Counted from the stretch's first letter, positions 13,020 through 27,149 are shown. The stretch: 64,000 nucleotides of DNA from Pardosa pseudoannulata (GCA_032207245.1 CM063501.1:53004393-53068392); one strand, 5' to 3'. Program-made: numbers and translations. Notes: generated by a model not told the origin, from the sequence alone.

Positions 13020-14590
13020 ATACATTTTTTTGTTGATAGCCAGTAGAAAACAATTATTACTGATTGCTTGAGTAATACATAACACTAAAACAAACAATAG
13101 TAATAGTCAGTAATATGTTAGTAAACAATATTACTGATTGTTTGATCATTGAGTAAATATAATTGATGATAGCATAAGCTGAAAATCCCCGAGAAAGCAG
13201 CAAAAGCTTACTTTTTAGCGGAAGGTATAGAAAGCTAATTTTTTGTTGATAGCCAGTAGAAAACAATATTACTGATTGCTTGAGTAATACATAACACTAA
13301 AACAAACAATAGTAATAGTCAGTAATATTGTTAGTAAACAATTTACTGATTGTTTGATCAGTATGAGCAAATACAACAGATGAAAGCATAAGCAGACAAT
13401 CACCGAGAAAGCAGCAAAAGCTTACTTTTTAGCAGAATGCATAGAAAGCTAACGTTTTTGTTGATAGCCAGTAGAAAATTATATTACTGATTTATAATCA
13501 GTATAAGTAAATATAATTGATGATAGCATAAGCTGAAAATCCCCGAGAAAGCAGCAAAAGCTTACTTTTTAGCGGAAGGTATAGAAAGCTAACGTTTTTT
13601 GTTGATAGCCAGTAGAAAACAATATTACTGATTTATAATCAGTATGAGTAAATATAATTGATGATAGCATAAGCAGAAAATCGCCGAGAAAGCAGCAAAA
13701 GCTTACTTTTTAGCGGAAGGTATAGAAAGCTAACGTTTTTTGTTGATAGACAGTAGAAAACAATATTACTGATTTATAATCAGTATGAGTAAATATAATT
13801 GATGATAGCATAAGCTGAAAATCCCCGAGAAAGCAGCAAAAGCTTACTTTTTAGCGGAAGGTATAGAAAGCTAACGTTTTTTTGTTGATAGCCAGTAGAA
13901 AACAATATTACTGATTTATAATCAGTATGAGTAAATATAATTGATGATAGCATAAGCAGAAAATCGCCGAGAAAGCAGCAAAAGCTTACTTTTTAGCGGA
14001 AGGTATAGAAAGCTAAGGTTTTTTTGTTGATAACCAGTAGAAAATAATATTACTGATTTATAATCAGTATGAGTAAATATAACTGATGATAGCATAAGCA
14101 GAAAATCGCCGAGAAAGCAGCAAAAGCTTACTTTTTAGCGGAAGGTATAGAAAGCTAACGTTTTTTGTTGATAGCCAGTAGAAAACAATATTACTGATTT
14201 ATAATCAGTATGAGTAAATATAATTGATGATAGCATAAGCAGAAAATCGCCGAGAAAGCAGCAAAAGCTTACTTTTTAGCGGAAGGTATAGAAAGCTAAC
14301 GTTTTTTGTTGATAGCCAGTAGAAAACAATATTACTCATTTATAATCAGTATGAGTAAATATAACTGATGATAGCATAAGCAGAAAATCGCCGAGAAAGC
14401 AGCAAAAGTTTACTTTTTAGTGGAAGGTATAAAAAGATAACGTTTTGTGTTGATAGCCAGTAGAAAACAATATTACTGATTTTTAATGAGTAGGAGTAAA
14501 TATAACTGATGATAGCATACGCAAAAAATTTCTGAGAAAGCAGCAAAAGCTATTTTTTAGCGGTATATACAGAAAGCGAACGTTTTGTTG
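13020..14590. repeat. 141-bp satellite-like tandem array, ~10 copies
   Basis: GAGAAAGCAGCAAAAGCTTA recurs at 13191, 13405, 13545, 13686, 13827, 13969, 14111, 14252, 14393 and 14534. The steps after the second unit are 140-142 bp. The first interval is 214 bp and holds an extra ~70-bp piece (CTTGAGTAATACATAACACT). Central copies are almost identical. Open frames inside are artefacts. Confidence 0.96.
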
Positions 14591-14639
14591 TTGATGGTAA
14601 AGAGAAGAAAGTATGATTGACTAAACAGTACATCATATT

Positions 14640-14790
14640 GTATCCAGAGGTGCTGTTTTTGGTGCTTTAGTTAAAACATGGCAGAGGTACGACTTGCAGT
14701 TTGATTGATTCAATAGAACATTACACTACCAGAGTGTCTGTTTCTAGCGCTTTAGTTAAAATATTGGCAGTGGTACGACGTAACCAAGCT
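14640..14790. repeat. Short two-copy duplication
   Basis: GGTGCTTTAGTTAAAACATG then GGCAGAGGTACGAC is echoed about 93 bp later as GCGCTTTAGTTAAAATATTG then GGCAGTGGTACGAC. Nothing else is recognised from here to 15600. Confidence 0.6.
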
Positions 14791-15599
14791 TCCTATACAT
14801 AAAGAAACTGGTCAATGATTTAGGAATCCATAAAGAAAATCATGCTATGCTTCAGCATGATTATGCTGAATACGTCAATGATGTGGGTTGCACGCAATCG
14901 AAATGTTGGTGTAAGTATGCTAACTATATTCTTTTTTAAAATGATAAAGGCGGGATGGATAAAATCGACAGATATTTCAATTGTTTATAAATGGACATTG
15001 TTTGAACCTATTAGCAGTGGTCACGATTGCAAAAGATAAAAGTACTTACTGTGTTCTCAAAAACCTGTGATTTTGATTGTGCTTAAAAAACAAAAACAGA
15101 ACTTCCATTACTTGGCCGAAAGAAGTTACTGTTTAGCTGGTATTGAAACAGTTATGGACATCAAAAGAATTGTACAGCAGAACGGAGCCTCATCTTACAA
15201 ACGATAGAAACCTTCAATTAGTTTGTTCCATCTAATCTTGTCAGGAGTAATGCGTCAAGAATTTGAGAGGATAGGTAGCGTCAGTTAATATCAAGGAAGA
15301 AAGGTACAATTCCTTTGAAGTATAGCAGAATCTGCTGACAGATCCGTCGAGCAAGAGGAAATTGGTTCTGATATTTGAGGATTTGTCAATGGTGATTAGG
15401 TCCAGAGGATCACGAGTCAAAGTTGTTTTGCAATGACAGAAGACATAGATCTTGACAAAAACCTCATTAAAAAACTATATAGCCATTTTTCCTTGACCTT
15501 CATATTTCAATGTCTGATAGAATATAGTTCTATGATAGATATTCTGATAGTTATTACTTGATGTGGAGTGTCGGTATTTTTTAAACAATAGAGTTTATT

Positions 15600-15730
15600 A
15601 GATTAGAATTATTGCTCAGAGCTGATTTCGAAACTCTATGAACATCCTTACCATAGTGGGGTCGAAACAAAGAACTGCAGTTTTGAAACGAGTACTGAGG
15701 GTTTTGGAACTCATTCCATGCTGCTTTTGC
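15600..15730 (-). mobile_element. Decayed SINE (family A)
   Basis: The complement shows CCCACTATGGTAAGGATGTT and TCGAAATCAGCTCTGAG, matching the body of the SINE at 7785-7966 (CTCACTATGGCATGGATGTT, TCGGAATCGGCTTTAAG). The tRNA head is too diverged to place ends or target duplications. Confidence 0.55.
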
Positions 15731-17799
15731 AACACTACACAGAGTAAGTTAAGTAATACTTAATCATTATGGCATTTGAAATGTCTTTAGAAGGGTTAAA
15801 TTAAAAGGTTTTATGCTGAATCAATGCTGAGTAGGGGAAGTTATATAACTTTAGCTCATATATGAAATTTCTTATAACTTTTTTTACATATATAATAGAT
15901 ATATGTATACAATAATCCTTTGGAGGAGTTACACCCCCACATACCCCGTCGCTCTGTCACAAAAAAGGAAAATCATTCTAAAGCCACATAAAACTGTATA
16001 AACTGGTTTTAATTGTATTGAGCTAGGCGTTAATGGGTCAATATGCTTCAAACGTTTTTTTACCTTTTATTCAAAACTTCACGTCTGACTTCAAACATTT
16101 GATATAATGTCTGATTCTGGTCTAACTTCTTTTATATACTACTAATATCACTCATTTAACACCAGATCCTTAAGTTGATACGAAAGTTGTCGGCATTATG
16201 CAATGCAGTATAATAGATGAGGGCTGTATTGTTTAAAAAATACCATTTTCATAATTCTGAAAAACAATTTCACAAGACTTTTAAATTTTATTGATAGAAA
16301 TGTAGTCAGTTACAATTGTCTGTTACAGAGACTGGTTGGATTAAAATTAAATGTCAATTTTTTTTTACAAATGCAGGAATATTTGCCTTCATTAATTTCT
16401 CCATACAATCTGCTGATTTTTTATGCCCATTGTAGAAGGGAATCATCATGTAGGTTGGGAAACATTGCTTCCTATGATGTACGTCACAAATACAGCCCAG
16501 CCTTTCCTTGGGTATAGAAGCCGAATCCAACTTGTTGGAGCACATCAAGATAGCTGCTATACAATCTGGACGTCTTAAATGTCAATGTAGTATAATTTAT
16601 GTATCTGAAGAGGGTTAAATAGTAATCTTTACCATTTTTGTCGAAATTAATAGCTATTAGGGATATTTCTTAATGGTTGTAAAATTTAGCTTTATTTTCA
16701 ACTGCCTATAACTTTTAAACTGATTTATCTAGGAAACTTAGATATTCAGTGATTTAAGGGGGTTGAATATACTTCAGAATCTTCTAAACTTTTATTAAAA
16801 CTCGATTCCTTCTGATGACATTCGGAGACGTGTTATCAGTAGAGAAAAAAAGGAAAGTCACAAAAGGACTCTACAGAATCATAGTAAATAATCCCCCTTT
16901 GAAATGAGCAGAATTGCAACAAAGAGTTCACAATCAAAAGGTGATTTCTATCATGAAGAATTTCATTTTGAATAAGCAACGAATAAAATCTCTCGCTGCT
17001 ATTAATGGGCTAACTAGGGAGACACTGACCGGAAGTGATTCCAGCACCCTATCTTGTTCCAACCTTGGCTCTACATTGGAATTCCTCCCCCCTCCCCCTG
17101 TGTGAGCGAGTGAATTGGAGTATTTGTTTCCTCAGCTCAATAAGAAGGAGATCAGAAAAAAGGAATCAGCGTAAGTGGTGGCTGCTTGCACCATTTTTTA
17201 GCGGTTCTTGAACGCCATCTTCTATGATCCTATGACACTATCATTTCAGCTTACAATCTACAGAACTAACCTTACTGGCTGTTAGCCAAATTGACAATAT
17301 ATTACAGATAGATTTGTATGCTGTTTAAGTGTTAAGTTAAATTTTAAAATAAATTGTCCTCAACAATCATTCTTCTTTCATTTATATCTTGCGTGTATAT
17401 TTATACTTCAGTTTCTAAACAGACCTGGTACATAGCTCCGCGTGTGTGGATTGAGTTTCTATTCTTTTACCAACCTCCCCAACAACATGGCATAATACAG
17501 TGTTGGAGGGATTGTTCAAACACAGATGCTTTCCATCCGTTGAATATTGCCCAATTAGTGATTATAAAATATCTCTAGTGATCTACTAATTAAAGTATAT
17601 TGCTTTAATCTAGTGGAGTGAGGTTTGCAATTTTGTAAATGTTATACTCTTTGTATCTGGGAGGTTGAAAAAGGGATTTTAAACCAACAAGAAAATACCC
17701 CCTTCCTAAATGTGATAACAATTAAAGCAAGAAATTTTTTTTAAGTAATCGGCACGCTGATTGCTAGGCACAAGATGACCTAATGATCACCATATCATT

Positions 17800-18200
17800 T
17801 CCACTACACCCTGGAGGTAGATAGAATTTGTTGTAATACCGGTGATAAAATTTTATTTGCAACAAAAAATAATCCATGATTAAATTTAAAATTATCACAT
17901 ATGTAAGCAATCTATTATTTAAGTCAAATATAAAAGAAAATTATTTATGTAATATCTAAGTGCAGTGATAAAACATATAAAAATGATGCAGAAGATATTT
18001 CAATAATTTAAAATAAGAAATTATTAAATGAGAGGATTAAAGGAATGACTTCATATTGCCAGAAACCTATTTTTTTACCTATTTATTATGCAACAAATTG
18101 ATAAATTTAAATGCCTGCTCTTAACCGGGGAAAATAGGGCTTGAAATAATGGCATTAAATACTAGAAAAGGGGGTAAAGGGTGGATTTCAAACGTTGCTA
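17800..18200. repeat. Second copy of the internal segment of the 9384-12802 element
   Basis: Shares, in order, the 11945-12470 motifs CATTTCCACTACA, GGAGGTAGATAGAATTTGTT, TTAAAATTATCACATATGTA, TTTAAAATAAGAAAT and GGGGAAAATAGG.CTTGAAA. It lacks the 135-bp MITE and so acts as an empty site for it. Confidence 0.85.
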
Positions 18201-18373
18201 ACCCTAATTCATCAAGAATCTAATATGGATGCCTCCATCCATTGCAGGTACAACTGCTTCATAAGTTCGAGAAAAGGAGACAGATAACTTAGGCATTATT
18301 ATATAGGGTATATTTCTAAACTGGATATTTTAGCAGAGATATTAGGTATCCCGGAAAAGCAGGTGCAGACGCA

Positions 18374-18860
18374 ATGGTACACAGATATGAGAAATGTGTA
18401 AAATGTGCACTCAATGTTTATGTGTATGAATTCCTGTATTATAAAATAACCAATAAAATAATAATAATTAAAAGCTCTAATGAAATATTTTATTTTTTTA
18501 AAGTGGATATTCTTACAAAGATTTTAGGCCTTCTCGAGGAGCATTTAGGTAAGCACTAGTGTAGGAATATGTGAAATGTGTAAAAAATACAGGCAATGTT
18601 TATGTGTATGAATTCCTGAATTACAAAATAACCACACTAGTAATAATTGAAAGTTCTAATGCAATATTTTATCTTTTAAAGTGAATATTTTTACAAAGAT
18701 GTTAGGCCTCCTCGCGGATCAGTTAGGTAAGACTAGTGTAGGAATATGTGAAATGTGTAAAAAATAAAGCAATGTTTATGTATATGAGTTCCTGTATTAC
18801 AAAATAACCACACAGTAATAATAATTAAAAGCTCTAATAAAATATTTTATTTAATAAACA
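18374..18860. repeat. ~177-bp tandem repeat, nearly 3 copies
   Basis: AATGTTTATGTGTATGAATT followed by CCTGTATTA.AAAATAACCA and AAAGCTCTAAT.AAATATTTT recurs near 18412, 18595 and 18770. It is preceded each time by GTGAAATGTGTAAAA-like sequence. Confidence 0.85.
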
Positions 18861-18869
18861 CTAATAAAG

Positions 18870-21690
18870 ATTGTAACAAACAAGTTGTATTTACAATTGT
18901 GCTTAAATCTCACAACAACCTCTTTTAAAGTTGAAGAAAGATTACACTTTTGCAGAACAATACTGCTTTGTAACAATAACTCAAAATAAAACATATATCT
19001 ATGTATTCCATATATCAATTAATGTCTTCACGCAGTCTAAACACTACTATAAAAGTTCTCGCACAGAATACTTTGAAAAATAAATAAAAAATATAAAGGA
19101 TAAGACTTAATATCAGTATTCTTACTTTAAAACAAATAATTTTCCCACACAAACACTGGACTTATTAAGGATAATTAAGTACTCATATGATATTTGTGTC
19201 TTTTTTTTGGTGTTAGTAAGCATTTATGCTTGGTAAAAAAACTTTAAGTATAACTTTTCATCTTAAGTACTGAATATTGAGTTAATTTTCAACTGATACT
19301 ATTTAACACATAACTTGATGTAAAAATCTATATCAGTTTTTAGAAACCATTTTCGATGATAGTAGAAATTTATACAACATTTCGGATTTTTTTTTCCCAT
19401 TTCTGATTTTGTAGGATTATTTTAAACACAAGTCAAAAAATATTATTTCAAAATTTTTTTCGGCAGTGACAACAATATTACCTTGGAGTGCTATAAGTTG
19501 GGTTAAATGTAATAAATTTAAAATTTGATTCTTAACTTAAATTTGAACCAAAAATCAGATTACATCAATGCCTTCAAATAAAAATCTTACCTTAATTACC
19601 AAATTATTACGGTAAAATTAAATGACAAATTGTACAGAAAAAATTTCATAATTGCGTGGTAAAGAATAATCCTTTATTTTTGAAAGGTTAATTGTTTTGT
19701 AAACAAAGGTTATTAAGAATTTATATTTAAAATTGTTTTAATTATTTACTAAGAAAAAATATCTCCAAATTATTTACTTTAGCAGAGAAAATTAAGTAAT
19801 ATTTACGGCTTTTAGGACACTATCAATTTATATTTTCCATAATTACGAAGAAAATTATTGTATATAAATTGCTCCGAATTTAGTATATATCTCTATATAA
19901 ATTAAGATAAATAGTATATTATTTTTATGAATTATTTGCCAAAAATAATAAAGATAAGATAGTTTCCAAGAAAAATTTGACAATTTTGTATCTGAAAGAA
20001 GAATAAAATTTATTGGGGGTAAATTTACCTATAGTTAGAAATAACTTATCAGTACTGACATTAATTAATTATCGGAATTCTAAAATGTGATAAAGATAAA
20101 AGCTTGTGAAACATACATAAATGATTTCAATCAAACATTAACATCGTAGTACAAATTATACGGCTCCTACTCGATTTGATTCGATGGCAAGTTTTATTTA
20201 TGATGGGTGAGATGAGTGTAATTCATGATTTATGCCCATTGAAGGGTATTATTTTGAGTATTCAACAGTACCTACACCTCTTTAAAAATGGTTAGTTGTA
20301 GAATATAAAACAAACCGGGAGATTTCGATAAAACAGGGGATTTAGGTCAACGTATATCCAAGTCTCGTGCTATTAAACTAATAACTCATTTTTGCAGTCT
20401 TTAATACATATCCATTATACGATTTTTGTTACATCAACAGTAAATAAAAATTGTCATTATATATTTTCAAATTTTAGTTATTTGCATTCAAGGTAATGTA
20501 TTTGAAATTTGTTATATAAAATATCATAAATTTCAAATTTTACAAGAGAGCGTTATAGAAATTCTTTAGAGATTTGAGCCAGGCTGTTTTTTGTGAAAAG
20601 CTTTGTAAACATCTTTGAGATAATAGGGAAAACGTAATACATATAAACATGCAAAAAAAGTAGAAACAAAAACTTTTATGTTCAAATTATCGTCTTACTG
20701 CTAAATTTCAATCAATTGTTTTAATGTATTTTTGTCAAATTTAAAATCAATTGTTTATAACCATTTTATATTACTAAGCATAGTTAAAACATTAAAATAT
20801 TTCAAATTAATAATTCACAGTAGAGGAAAATAAATTAATAAAAAATGCATTAATAGTTTTAGAAGAAAGTAAGGTTTGAAAAATCTCTTTTGAAAAATCT
20901 CTAATAAAAAAATTTAGGAACTTTATACTGAATAGTAAATTTAAAAAAATGTGTAAAATTAATATAAAATTCAAACAAAAAATTGTAATAACTTAACAAA
21001 AAGTTTCTTTTTAACTGAAATATCTATAAAAAGTTGAATTTCTTTTATCAATAAATGATTTATGTATATATAATTGTATAATTGTATAAATTTATAATTG
21101 TTTTATTATTTTTAATTGTATAATTGTTTCTTTATATAATTGTATATTGTAAATTTATAATTGTTTTTAATTTTTTTTCTAGCTGTTTCTTTTTCTTTTT
21201 TGCAATAAATTTTTACATTTTGATAAATACAGATAAAACTGCTGAGTTTTGGGGAATTACATCGTTTGATTGAAATCTAATTGCAATTAGATTTGTATTG
21301 GTAAATCTATTTTGTTATTGATATATTAAGAAATTTGCCTTTTAAAATATTTAATCATTTTACATGTAAAATACTTTTCTAGTCATTAGTATAATGTTTA
21401 AAATTGGCACTAATAATTTTATTTGTAAATCATAGTTAATTATTTAGAGTAAAATAACTTAGAAAAAAATAATTTTGATAAATTTTTAAATATAAAATAG
21501 TTTTAGGAAATAATCCTTATTATTCCTATATTTAGGATATAATCCTTATAATATTATTAATTTCCTTATTTTCCACTTTCTTGGAAACATTTAACCAACA
21601 AACCAATAAAACAAAATGATGTGTGATTTAGGAGACTTGGCATTCTGTTGACACATTACAAATTATGGATATTTTTGCCATGAAGACTTA
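18870..21690. other. Very AT-rich 3' flank, nothing identified
   Basis: About 2.8 kb dominated by A and T runs, with short TATAATTG iterations near 21070-21170. No exon, RNA gene or transposon end was recognised. Confidence 0.6.
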
Positions 21691-21696
21691 TTTATT
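21691..21696 (-). terminator. Candidate polyadenylation signal of the CPAP1-like gene
   Basis: AATAAA on the minus strand about 100 bp after the stop codon of the chitin-binding gene. The hexamer occurs often by chance in DNA this AT-rich, so only its position supports it. Confidence 0.4.
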
Positions 21697-21797
21697 ATTA
21701 ATCTATTTTCTGCTTCCTTTTGGGGAGACTATTTCATTATGTCTTGTGAATTGATCGAGTAATTTGAGTCCGTATTTGAAATTCTTCCCTCGATCCA

Positions 21798-21986
21798 TCA
21801 CTCCAGTAAATCTTCAATGTCATCTTCACTCTCCGGATCGGGGGACCTGATCTTGCGGGAGTGTTTTCTGCAGTCCACGTTATACCACCAGTCGCATATT
21901 CTCTTTTTCTGGTTGAATATGGTGCCATTTGGACACAGAAAACTGTGGCGTGGAGAAAGGTTGCCGCCCGGACACATGTGCCAAAC
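21798..21986 (-). CDS. CPAP1-like chitin-binding protein, terminal exon completing CBM14 domain
   Basis: Last coding exon: 62 codons plus TGA at 21798-21800, after an acceptor ending TTTTCTCCAAACAG, phase 0. It begins VWHMCPGG and carries the last four domain cysteines, in HMC, FLCPNGTIFNQ, RIC and DWWYNVDC. Joined to the previous exon, the six cysteines are spaced C-15-C-5-C-12-C-12-C-7-C, the CBM14 pattern, with the family's typical LCPNGT and CDWW motifs intact. The aromatic residues W, Y and F that line the chitin-binding face are present. A short basic then acidic tail (ending EDDIEDLLE) follows. One domain places it with the CPAP1 group, secreted cuticle or tracheal matrix proteins of arthropods. 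Binding to chitin is inferred from the family. A minus-strand AATAAA lies at 21691-21696, about 100 bp past the stop. Confidence 0.95.
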   Translation of the reverse strand, partial: VWHMCPGGNLSPRHSFLCPNGTIFNQKKRICDWWYNVDCRKHSRKIRSPDPESEDDIEDLLE

Positions 21987-22119
21987 CTGTTTGGAGAAAA
22001 CAGAATTGTAGTCAGTTTCTTGAACAACTAATAAGAAGTGACTCCCTTTGAACTTATGGTTTAAATAAACTAGTTTAAATAAAATGATGCAATATGCAGT
22101 AGTATATGTCTTTTTCAAC

Positions 22120-25100
22120 CTGAGAAAGTTTTACTGCAGTTTTATCATTGACAATGACAATTGTTCAATGTACAGAGATTGATTTACATGGATTTACAAA
22201 GATTTCCTGCCCACAAATGGAAATGATGTCCATGGCTTTTCTTCTAACAGCACTTTAGCAATACTTTTTGAAGACTGATATAAATAAATAATATTTTGGT
22301 GCCTAGTATTTGTTATTTATATTTGAAACTTTATAATGATAGGAGAATTTCCAAGATAGGTATTTCAAAGTATCATATACGAATAGTTTAAACAAGATAA
22401 ATTAGCTTTAATTGACACACACTCATACCTTTTCATTGAAATAACTTAATGGTTGTGTTTTTAAAACTATAGATGCTTTAAAGTTCCTCTCAGAAAGTTT
22501 GTTTCTTTTAATCTATACACAATGCTAATGAATGCTCTTGAATCAAAGGTAACAGAATAAAAGCGGAACTTAGAGTAAAAATTAATTTGCTATAGTTAGT
22601 ATTTAAGTGTCACAAGTTAAATTATCTTATCGTTAGTTCTTGTAGTCCTGGGAATGGAAACTTTTGCTTTTATTTTTACGAAATTATATAGTATATATTT
22701 ATATTTGAATTATATATTTCTAATATAATCATTTTGTCTTAGTGAGTGATAAGTTAGCATTACATCTACACCCGAAAATATCCTCAAAGGTATTTTATTT
22801 TCTAGTTTTTGTATATTTTCCTTTCGTATATTCATCATTCCTCTTTGGTCTTATTCTCTTTCCCTTCTTTTCAGTTCGTTTTCTACTTATTAGTTATATA
22901 AAGAAAGTCCCAATGCGTCAGTTTAGTGGTCATAAAATTTCTACCTCTTGTTTGTACTCTCTTAAGTTCTGTCACTCATGAATCTGTTATATCCATTATA
23001 GTACACAAAGTTCTTGAATGATTCCCATTCGAAAACTGCTTAAAGAACCTCAAACCTCTTATCATGTTACAATAATATTTCATGCTTTCCGGCCATATAG
23101 ACTATTAGATTCCACTTTATTTTTTGGTGCGTGTGAAAAGAAGCTGCTTTGTAAGTTGTAATTTGAAAGTTGCATTTATCAAAAATTTGATAAGAAGTCT
23201 TACAAAAAGTTTGTTTATTTACGGAATTTTTTGGTGTACTTTGAAGACTTCATGTTTGTAATTCTATAATGCAGTGTGATGTAGCTTCTACTTAAATTTG
23301 CTTTTAGCATCTGCATCTGAAAGTATAAGTTCTATTAACGTGTTTTCCATTTAGAAAACATTCATTAATCAGAAGTCATTATAACTTTCATTTCGTACCC
23401 TTCATATCACCTTGACAAGTTAACGAATATACGTATGCTTGATGGAGGAGCTTTTATCTTTCCGAAAATATAGTGCATATGAACTTTGCAATCATGGCAA
23501 TTTAATTGAGAAGTATATTGTCCTACATATGAAAAATTCCCAGGGAAGTAATTAATCTAAATGTAGGCAGAGAGATTTGCAAATTACTTTGCGAAGATAG
23601 CATCGCAATACCACGTGCATATGTAGTGTTTACAACGATTAATAAAGATCGCCGATTCATAAAGAAGAGCATCTCCTCGAGTCCATTTCAAATCGATTAT
23701 ATTCTGTTTCGACACTAATTAAAAACATACCTCCAGGAGACAATATTAATTACCTCCAGACTTAATCCTTTCTCCGGCACAGGCATTCGCCGTCAAAGCA
23801 GTAACCCACTCCACCTTTTCTTATGCAAATCGATATCAATTATTTTCTTCGTCTCTCACAGGAACCTTGAATGTTAATCCGCAGACAGCTAACCTGGCCA
23901 CAAATAGATCCCGCACGTGGCACATAAACCAGAAAATCTTTTTTCATTACCAGCCACATAATGGACATGACCTTCTATGGGTACACACCCATGGTTAGAA
24001 CGAGTGTGTTAAAAAAAGTAAAAGCAAAAAGCAATATGTATAATACTGGTTTAGTAGGTGTTTGTATGCTCGGCCGCGGTGTCATACGGTTCTGTTCACC
24101 TCTTTCCTTTGTAGCTGAATAAGGTCGTTGATAATGTTTTGTTTCTGATAATAATCACTCGAGGGAATAGATTTCTCTGGGTTCAGAGGTACTTTCAGGC
24201 TGGCGGCGAAGGATTAAAGGCAGATTGCCACGGAAGGCATTGCACGAAATGTGAACGTATCGTGGCACGATCATTAGATGGATATTTTTTTTTGTTTACC
24301 GTCCAGTTCGATGGTATCAAGGACGAGCAACTGTCCTAATTTTTATTTATCGAAAATCTCCATTTATGCCACTCTTCACTATACCAATGCAACTGCAGAA
24401 AATATAATGGTCAGAGACAAAGCCAGGAATAGCAGGTGTGCAGAGAGTGCATGCATGCAGGCGGCCAAATTTCTGCAGAAGCTGATCGAAATAATACCAA
24501 AATATGCTAACCTTATCTTTATAAAAGAATTTACAGAAAAATTTAAGGAGAAAATACATTTATCATTTTCAAGTCTGGGGGAAATCATTGTTGTAATATT
24601 TAGTTAGGGTTTAAGGAATTATTTATCACATACTTTGTTATTTTTTTTAAACATTGATTTGTAAAGGAATTCATTTTAAAAATAATCTCAAAAGAAGTCT
24701 CAAAACAAGTCTTTAAAAAGAAGTCTCAAAATGTCAATAAAATACTCCAAATAGATTTACAATAAGACGTTCAACATAAGTTATAATTAAGATACTAAAT
24801 TGTACTGCCTCCTAACATCTTTAGATAGGATTATTTACAATTAAAAAGTAATTATGTGAGCAATTTAAAATGAGATGATATGGATGAACTGTTAAATAAA
24901 AAATCAAGAAGAGTGCAGTTGCTGGATACATTTTGTTACTTCTGTTCAATAAGATATCCGTTTTAATAAACTTATACTATTTTAATATATTTATGATGTA
25001 TATAATTTTTTCACTGTTGATGCCCAATCAATTACATAGATCAGTCATATAAACATGATAGTCAGTTTCTTATGCCTTGGGTTAAGTTGTGACTCTACTA

Positions 25101-27130
25101 ATCCATAACAGTAGGGAGCGGCTAAATACTATCTTGCATGCAGTTGGCTAAGAGCCCACAACACACATTGCTTAGAAACATGTTGACAGAAACATAGGTA
25201 CACATTTTTAATTTTGCTTTATAATTTTAAAGCTAAACATATATTTGTAGCATGAGTACGAAGTTTAGTTATGATTAGAGGCAGGACACTTATGAAAAAT
25301 AAAAATTATGCTTGATTAGATCACAGAAGCAATATAAAATAGTCCATTATAATATTTTTTACATACTTCTTATTAGTATTTATGTTAGAATAAACACAGC
25401 GAATCCAATTTCTAAAGAATACTCAGCTTGAATAAAAAATGAGATGTTTTGTAATGGATACAAAAAAGCCGAAAGATCAACCTTTCTTCAACTGTTTGAG
25501 ACAATGATTTATATAGAATAAAGAAATTTTCAATAAGGTATAGATAAATGAGCAAAACGTACGCAGATTGTAGCTAGTCAATCCAAACCAAACCAAATCA
25601 ATTAATCAAAACTTTTCTAGGCTATAAAAAGTGCTACTACAAAAGATTAATTTATTTTCAAACCGCTATTTAATAAAAAGCATTACATGTACATGAGTTG
25701 TGTATGCAGTCTAACAAGAAACTCACCAAAATTTTTACAAACTTTAAAATATTTCTTTGTGCGTCCTTTGGATCTCATGATACACCTATAGGCTATATGG
25801 ACTAAAGGTTTGAGTTGTCTATCTGTAAGATTTTGACTAAGGCAAGCTAAATGGATATGTAGCAGCTATTCTCGTTTCTGCAAGTGACGGCTGATTTTAG
25901 AGATTTTGTCTTCTGCTGGAGCTGGGCACACTTTCATTGGGATATTCATTTTTATTGATACCTCAACAATGAATGGTTAGATTGGGCGTGTTGAGATGAT
26001 AACCTTGCTTTTTATTTATTGCTCCCTCCCCCTTTCTCCCAGGTGAGGGTCGGCTTTAGTATTTTTACTATCAACTTAACAAATTCAACTTAGTAAATTC
26101 AAACTTAGCTATTCAAATGTAAATTAAATTGAGCAAATTTAACTTATTGTCGTCCCCACAATTTATATTATTTCTCTTTTATTTAAAAAACCCATTACTT
26201 TACCAATTTATACCTTACTACATTTATTTGAGAGATTCAAGTAATTGATATATCAATATTTGGTGAACGATATATCCCAATATTAAAATTCAGACATCAT
26301 CCAGCTCTAGTTCCGACATCTGGAAATTAAACTTAATATATTTTTTATTTTAAACTAGTAGCGCTTACTCTTTCAGAAAATTTTGTGTGGTTTTCAGAAA
26401 TTGTTTTTTTTTACTTAGAATCACCCATGGCTAGTACACCTTTACATGCGAATGCACTTTTAGTATGTATGTATGAGATATATGAGAGCACAGTGTATGC
26501 TTATTGTACATTTGATCTTGTTTGTGTAAATGAGAAAAATTCAAAGACCATTTGGTTGATAGCGAAAAATATTTGTTCTTATTAAAATATTCATGTATTT
26601 ATTGTTTTAAGATTTTATATTAAATTTAAGCCGTATGAAGTATATGTATAGTTGGTTTTCCAATGCTCATGTAGAAGAAAGATAAATAAACGTTTTAAAA
26701 ATTTAAAATATTTATTTTTTAATATTATGGAGACAATCCACTAACTTCTAAACAATTATCTATTTTTTTCAGAGTACGGAAATTGATGATCTAATATATA
26801 ATTACATATTTCACTAAAGAAAATTCGTTATAGTTAGCAGATTTCCGGATTGTTAACAGCGTTTCAGGAAGTTACATCTCGGTGCAAATATGTATAAAAG
26901 TTATGATCTGCAAGTTTCAACATTTATTCGCAGCAAATTATCTTTCTGACACCCAAGTATTAAAAGTAATGCAAAATTTCGGTGAATGATTTATGACATT
27001 AATCGGATAATTGCAGAATACTATAATCTGGTAGCAGCAAATTACAAGCTGTGTCACAGGGCGTGGTACAACAAAGTTTGATCTCTGACCTCACATGTAT
27101 TCAATGATTGTTGAAACTGTATTACCATCT
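22120..27130. other. Intron 2 interior, no identified repeat or exon
   Basis: Mostly AT-rich intronic sequence. The stretch 23640-24520 is less AT-biased and includes CTTATGCAAATCGATATCAA (23819-23838), but it has no splice-bounded exon I can defend. Confidence 0.5.
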
Positions 27131-27149
27131 ATAATCCATTTACAGAGTT

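Noticed and set aside
16354..16548. Cysteine-containing 64-codon minus-strand frame
   Set aside because: Cysteine spacing fits no family I know; flanks show no exon signals.
15780..16610. piggyBac-like element between two GGGTTAA sites
   Set aside because: Both sites have the same orientation (GGGTTAA at each), so they are not inverted ends of one element.
21737..22027. Alternative minus-strand frame over the terminal exon
   Set aside because: Shadow of the CBM14 frame, which has the six-cysteine pattern and correct phase.
24278..24607. 109-codon plus-strand open frame
   Set aside because: No recognisable family, no matching splice phase with the minus-strand gene, and equally long frames on the opposite strand; chance plausible.
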